Part shown: positions 8,318-11,955 of the stretch, one piece after another | How positions within the stretch are numbered: position 1 is the stretch's first letter | Layout of the letters: each line of letters opens with the position of its first letter | Assembly (NCBI GenBank): GCA_005223375.1 | Contig: RXOD01005929.1 | Location: 1 to 11,955, forward strand | Direction of reading: 5' to 3' | Length of the DNA stretch: 11,955 bases | DNA from: Amoebophrya sp. AT5.2 | Lineage: Eukaryota > Sar > Dinophyceae > Syndiniales > Amoebophryaceae | Translations under genes and position numbers: made by a program | The notes under the pieces: model-generated | The model's input: only the letters and a program-made list of their open reading frames with translations | Told to the model about the DNA's origin: nothing | The model's database searches: none

Positions 8318-11113
8318 CTAACCCATAAGCTTGATCCGGTCCAAGCTCTTTGGGTTGCCACCGCCGACCAGTTTTTCCAGAGCCTTGTGGGCTCCCTCGT
8401 CGAGGTACTCCGCGCAGGCCTGCACCAGAGGTGGGAAGAAACACAAGTGAATCCGCACGAAGAGCCCAGGCGCGAGTACCTCGCGAATCTCTTCCAAATC
8501 GAATTCAGCCATTTCGTCAAAGGACGCGAGCGGACCGAACGTATACAGCACGCCGCCAAGCTGTGGAAGATTTGTTTTTCATCGGTAGTGGTCTGTGCAA
8601 CCGCAAGAACAGCCAAGGCGAACGAGAACGTCGAGGGTGCTGCATTAGTTACTCTTTTAACAGAAGCAGCAGAGCATCAGCATCGGTGGAAAAACCGTCA
8701 ATCAACAGGTATACCTCGTCCAGCACCTCCACTAAGTCTGCGCAGCGCGGATACTCAGCTATCAGATTCGCGCCCTCCTCGCCTCCCGCAGCTCCAAAAT
8801 TTTCCCGCGTTGACGCCCCGCCCGGCAGGCTGCTCGCCTGATCCGCCGGCACTCTGTCTAATGGGTTCTGCAGACTCGCCACCGGTGGCAGCCCCTCCTC
8901 CGTCATCGAGTTATCGTTTGTCCCCGGGTTTGTACCGGCCGTCTGACTCGCACCGCCGCTTGGGAAAAAGTCCCCCATCGTTCTCTGCTCGCTGTCCGCC
9001 GAGCTTCCGAAGGTGGAGAGCGTTTTCTGCCCCCCGCCGTTGTCCATTGCGAACTCCTTGTCGCGATGCAGATCCGTGCTGTTGCCGCCCAAGGAGTAGT
9101 TTGTCCCGCTCCCACCGCCAACGCCATTTCCGCCGTTCATCAGGCCACCGCCACCAGCGGCCCAGTTGGCGCGCGTCTCGCTACTGGGGTCCGTTTCGAG
9201 CGTCGTCATGGTGTTGTCGGTGCGACGGAAGAAGGAGCCGGACTCGTTGGTGTTCAGATACGTCGCGGTGTTGACGAACGAGGAGGAATTGTGCTGCGAG
9301 TGATGAATAGAGTTGTTGTACGACTGGAGCGCCTGCTCCTTCTCGGAAAGCTCGACGACGATCGCGACGAAGTCCATCCATGTGGTGCAGCGGCAAACCT
9401 GGAAATTCTTTTACAGTGTCATCGATCTACTGCGTACTTCAATTTACTAGGTACACTACACGACTCGACCACCTTAGGGCGTCCTGTTCCTGACCCTGAG
9501 AAAATCGAAATATAAAAAGTTGAAGCCTGTCTACCAAACTATAGTAAGAAGAACGTTCCTGAATGTCTCCACATCGCTAACCGCGAGCTGCAGGAATTCG
9601 TTGTGGCCCTCGTACAAATCTAGCTCATCGACCACGTGCTTCGGTGGCATCTCAGCCATCACGGAGCGCTCGATCTTCCACATTTCGCGCAGCCCGACTA
9701 GGAGGACGTCGCCGACCTTGTGAAAGTGTTGAAGGAAAGTCATTTATTTTACTCATTTTGCGCGTGACAGTCTGCACCATTTGAATTCATTTTAATCTCC
9801 ATGCCACAGTACAAAGTTTTCAATACGAAAACAAGAGGCAATCAAACAAGCTGCACTGTTCTTGATTCATTGACTTTGACGCCACCGGACACAATTTCTG
9901 CCAAAGTGAAAGTCAAAGTTGCAGTCGAAGTGGGTTTTCTACTACGTAGTGTGAGTACCTTGAGGGGGTATGGTTTCCCCTTTTCCTTCAGCTTCGCTCC
10001 ATTCACCGATACTGGTGCTTTCGCGTCTGCCGTGACGACGACGGAGAGCCTGTACCCCGCGATCGCGTTCCCGATGGCGGTAATGGAGCAGTGAATCTTT
10101 GAAACGTCCTGCGCCGCCAAAACCAGATCCGTCGGCCGTAATTGTTTCTGCGATCGACCCAAAAAGGTCGTCGTGCGCAGTCGATGAGTCCTGATGTGTG
10201 TGGGACGACCGAGAGTCCATTGATTGTCGCTCGATAACTTTGTGGTCCAGAACCTCTTGCGATTGATTATGATGTTGAAGAACACTAATACTGAAAAGTC
10301 AAACAAAGCATAATGTGTATTCATAGGTTCTCATAGGCGAAAATTTATTACATCACGAAAGACATCACAAACGAAGGAACCTGCTCAAGTCCGCCATGCA
10401 GCGCAGCCTGTAGGGCACCGGATCCAACGCTAGTACGTTCATGTTCATGCCGGGCATCACCGTCACCGGATTTTGGGGCGGTATTGGGTTCGTCGCATAG
10501 TCCACGTGGCTCGCCGTCATGCCGTTCCCAATGTCTCGCTCCGGGTCGGACGGGCTGCTCGCCACGGCCGGTGAGCCTTCCGGCGAGTCGGGTGGGGAAT
10601 CGGCCGGCGAGTCAAACCCGTTTTTGCCCGGATTCCCGAGGCCCACACTTGCCTGCGCATGGAGCCCGCCCCTCGCCATCGGCATCGGCGCATGCACGTT
10701 CTTCACACCGTGTGCGGCATGACTGCTCACCGCAACCACGGGCGTCGAGGCCGTGATGTCGTGCTTCCCGTTAGAACTGGAGCCATTGCCACTGGATTTC
10801 CCGTTGGTGCCGGCGTTCCCGAGCAGGCCCTTCTGTCCCGGCTCTAAGTCGCTCTCCCCCATCCTGTCTGCATTGTGCCGCCCTTCCCCACTCAGATACC
10901 GGAAATTCACGAGCTGAGAATTTTGCGGCTTGCTGTAAATGTCGTTCTGACTGAACTTAATGGTGTTGGACTTCGCACTGCTACTAATGGAGCGGTCGAG
11001 GGGACCGCCGATGGAGCGGCGCTGCGTGGAATTGGAGCTGCTGTTGTTGGTGCCAAGTAGCGCGTCGCCCTTGCCGCCGCCCTTGGTCTGCTGGCCGAAG
11101 GTAATGTCGGTAC
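8318..11113 (-). CDS. FHA-domain protein with long disordered regions (main exons)
   Basis: Exons on the minus strand: 11113-10373, 10290-9959, 9716-9555, 9398-8715 and 8560-8318 (TAG at 8320-8318), about 719 residues from this point. Phases agree at each junction (1, 0, 0, 0). The first exon encodes a Ser/Asn/Gly/Pro-rich disordered region with a DSP-rich patch (SPADSPPDSPEGSP). The second and third encode an FHA fold: FLGRS near residue 290, VSKIHCSI (the S-x-x-H) near 310-316, VNGAKL, and then VGDVLLVG across the intron. FHA domains bind phosphothreonine peptides in signalling and DNA-damage proteins. After it come helical segments (HNEFLQLAVSDVETFRN, DFVAIVVELSEKEQALQSY), a Gly/Asn/Ser-rich stretch and a final helical segment ending NPKSLDRIKLMG. 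No kinase or other enzyme domain is visible. The last exon holds a 60-base in-frame segment, 8479-8420, that may be an intron. The 5' end continues upstream. Confidence 0.78.
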
Positions 11114-11208
11114 CTGGTGCCAGCGTATTACAGCATGCCGATACCCATACGTAAAACTAGCATAGATATACATTGAGACTGACGTTCGTTCGGATCGAAA
11201 TTACTTAC

Positions 11209-11722
11209 TTAGGCATCCCTCTCTACTTTCGTTTCTCCGAACTGCGCACCAGAAGTGACATCGACCAACTGCAACTTTAGCATCGCGATCCATCGCTACG
11301 CGAACCTGGAAAGATGTTGCACAACAACGAAGAACTGAAACCATCACCTGTATTCCCAGTCTCCCTTATCTTTCGGTGGGGGATAGTTGGCAGAGGCGAC
11401 AGGTCCACATTTTTCAGCCAAACTTTACCACCGCTACGGGTGCCCGTCATGGCTTGGTAACTGCGAAGGGCCGCTTGCACCCCAGGCCTGAATTTGCTTT
11501 TGCACTCGCTACAGGCGTTGATAGTACGCTCGCGCGCTACGTCGCTTTAGCAAGGCGGGGAGGCTATCAAATTCTGTAAACAGACGCTGTCAACGAAACG
11601 CCCAGGAATATGCGTCCGACGTGTAGGTACGTAGAATCACTCCTCTCACTCTGTGGCCGAATCACTCGCAACTCCACGACTTGCTCCTCTCGGTCAGGGA
11701 CCCTCCATGCAGATATACGTCT
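11209..11722 (-). CDS. Probable upstream exons of the FHA gene
   Basis: A chain of four small exons leads into the exon at 11113 with GT-AG junctions and consistent phase: 11722-11650, 11573-11528, 11460-11348 and 11295-11209. The donors are GTGAGA, GTACTA, GTGATG and GTAAGT. The acceptors used within the chain end TTTACAG, TTCGCAG, GCGTAG and CACCAG. The product would add about 106 residues, including VVELRVIRPQ, FDSLPALLKRRSAR and SGGKVWLKNVDLSPLP, with no recognised domain. An ATG at 11293-11291 (MDRDAKV) could instead be the true start. The same stretch is open in a second frame that reads well (GDWEY, LKLQLVDVTSGAQFGETKVE) but would need non-GT-AG junctions. The exact structure is therefore unsettled. 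Confidence 0.38.
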
Positions 11723-11955
11723 CTATGCGAAGCAAAACCACAGCAGTCGGCGAGCCGAATGGTTACACCGTGAATCGAACTCGCTCCGCGATCAGCATGA
11801 CTTAGATCCAGATCGACCTCCAGATCTAAGAAATAGATACGAGCCTCCATGGCACAAGATCCCACAGCATTCACTTCCACAGCAGCTTCGCACTCACGCA
11901 GCTGGTGAAACACATCGTGTGCTGTCGATAAAATAAGAGCTTGTCCAGAAATTGC
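11662..11955 (-). other. Open frame at the window edge, coding status unclear
   Basis: On the minus strand a frame is open from the window edge to a TGA at 11664-11662, about 97 codons (includes VFHQLRECEAAVEVNAV and EARIYFLDLEVDLDL). It overlaps the proposed exon 11722-11650 in another frame. It could be an upstream exon of the FHA gene ending at some donor before 11723, or chance. No domain was recognised. Confidence 0.2.

Noticed and set aside
8252..9274. 340-codon plus-strand open frame
   Set aside because: It lies antisense to FHA-gene exons whose minus-strand frame carries the protein-like sequence and phase-consistent junctions; the plus translation is a Pro/Arg/Ser-rich shadow.
9942..10220. 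92-codon minus frame within the FHA exon (includes SSHTHQDSSTAHDDL) as the coding frame
   Set aside because: The overlapping frame carries the FHA signature (GRS, SxxH, NG) and leads in phase into VGDVLLVG; this frame does not continue into the next exon.

Overview
This window looks like nuclear DNA of a eukaryote, probably a protist. There are no operons or bacterial-type ribosome binding sites. The coding capacity lies on the minus strand in short exons that join in frame across GT-AG introns of about 80-460 bases. Exons and intergenic DNA have similar base composition. The species cannot be named from the sequence. Three neighbouring genes read in the same direction, and many introns begin GTACT rather than GTAAGT. 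Both would fit an alveolate such as a dinoflagellate or syndinian relative, but that is inference only.

Layout from left to right, all genes on the minus strand. (A) 491 to 1: the amino-terminal part of a low-complexity, glutamine-rich protein with a well-formed PAM2 motif (poly(A)-binding-protein interaction) near residue 12; it runs off the window. (592-3643) About 3 kb with no convincing gene, holding several inverted repeats, a TCTG microsatellite and a 12-base direct repeat. (B) 7236 to 3644: a nine-exon gene for a protein of about 617 residues, with a small globular amino-terminal domain, a Lys/Glu linker and a long, highly charged coiled coil. (7237-8317) About 1 kb of intergenic DNA with CT-rich tracts. 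(C) From at least 11113 down to 8318: a multi-exon gene for an FHA-domain protein (phosphothreonine-binding fold) of at least 700 residues with long disordered regions. Upstream exons between 11722 and 11209 probably belong to it but are less certain.

The three products do not form an obvious pathway. One is a likely mRNA-binding-complex adaptor (PAM2), one a structural coiled-coil protein and one a signalling or scaffold protein (FHA). The most distinctive features are the recurrent GTACT splice donors, a 60-base in-frame segment inside gene C that looks like an intron, and palindromes inside introns.
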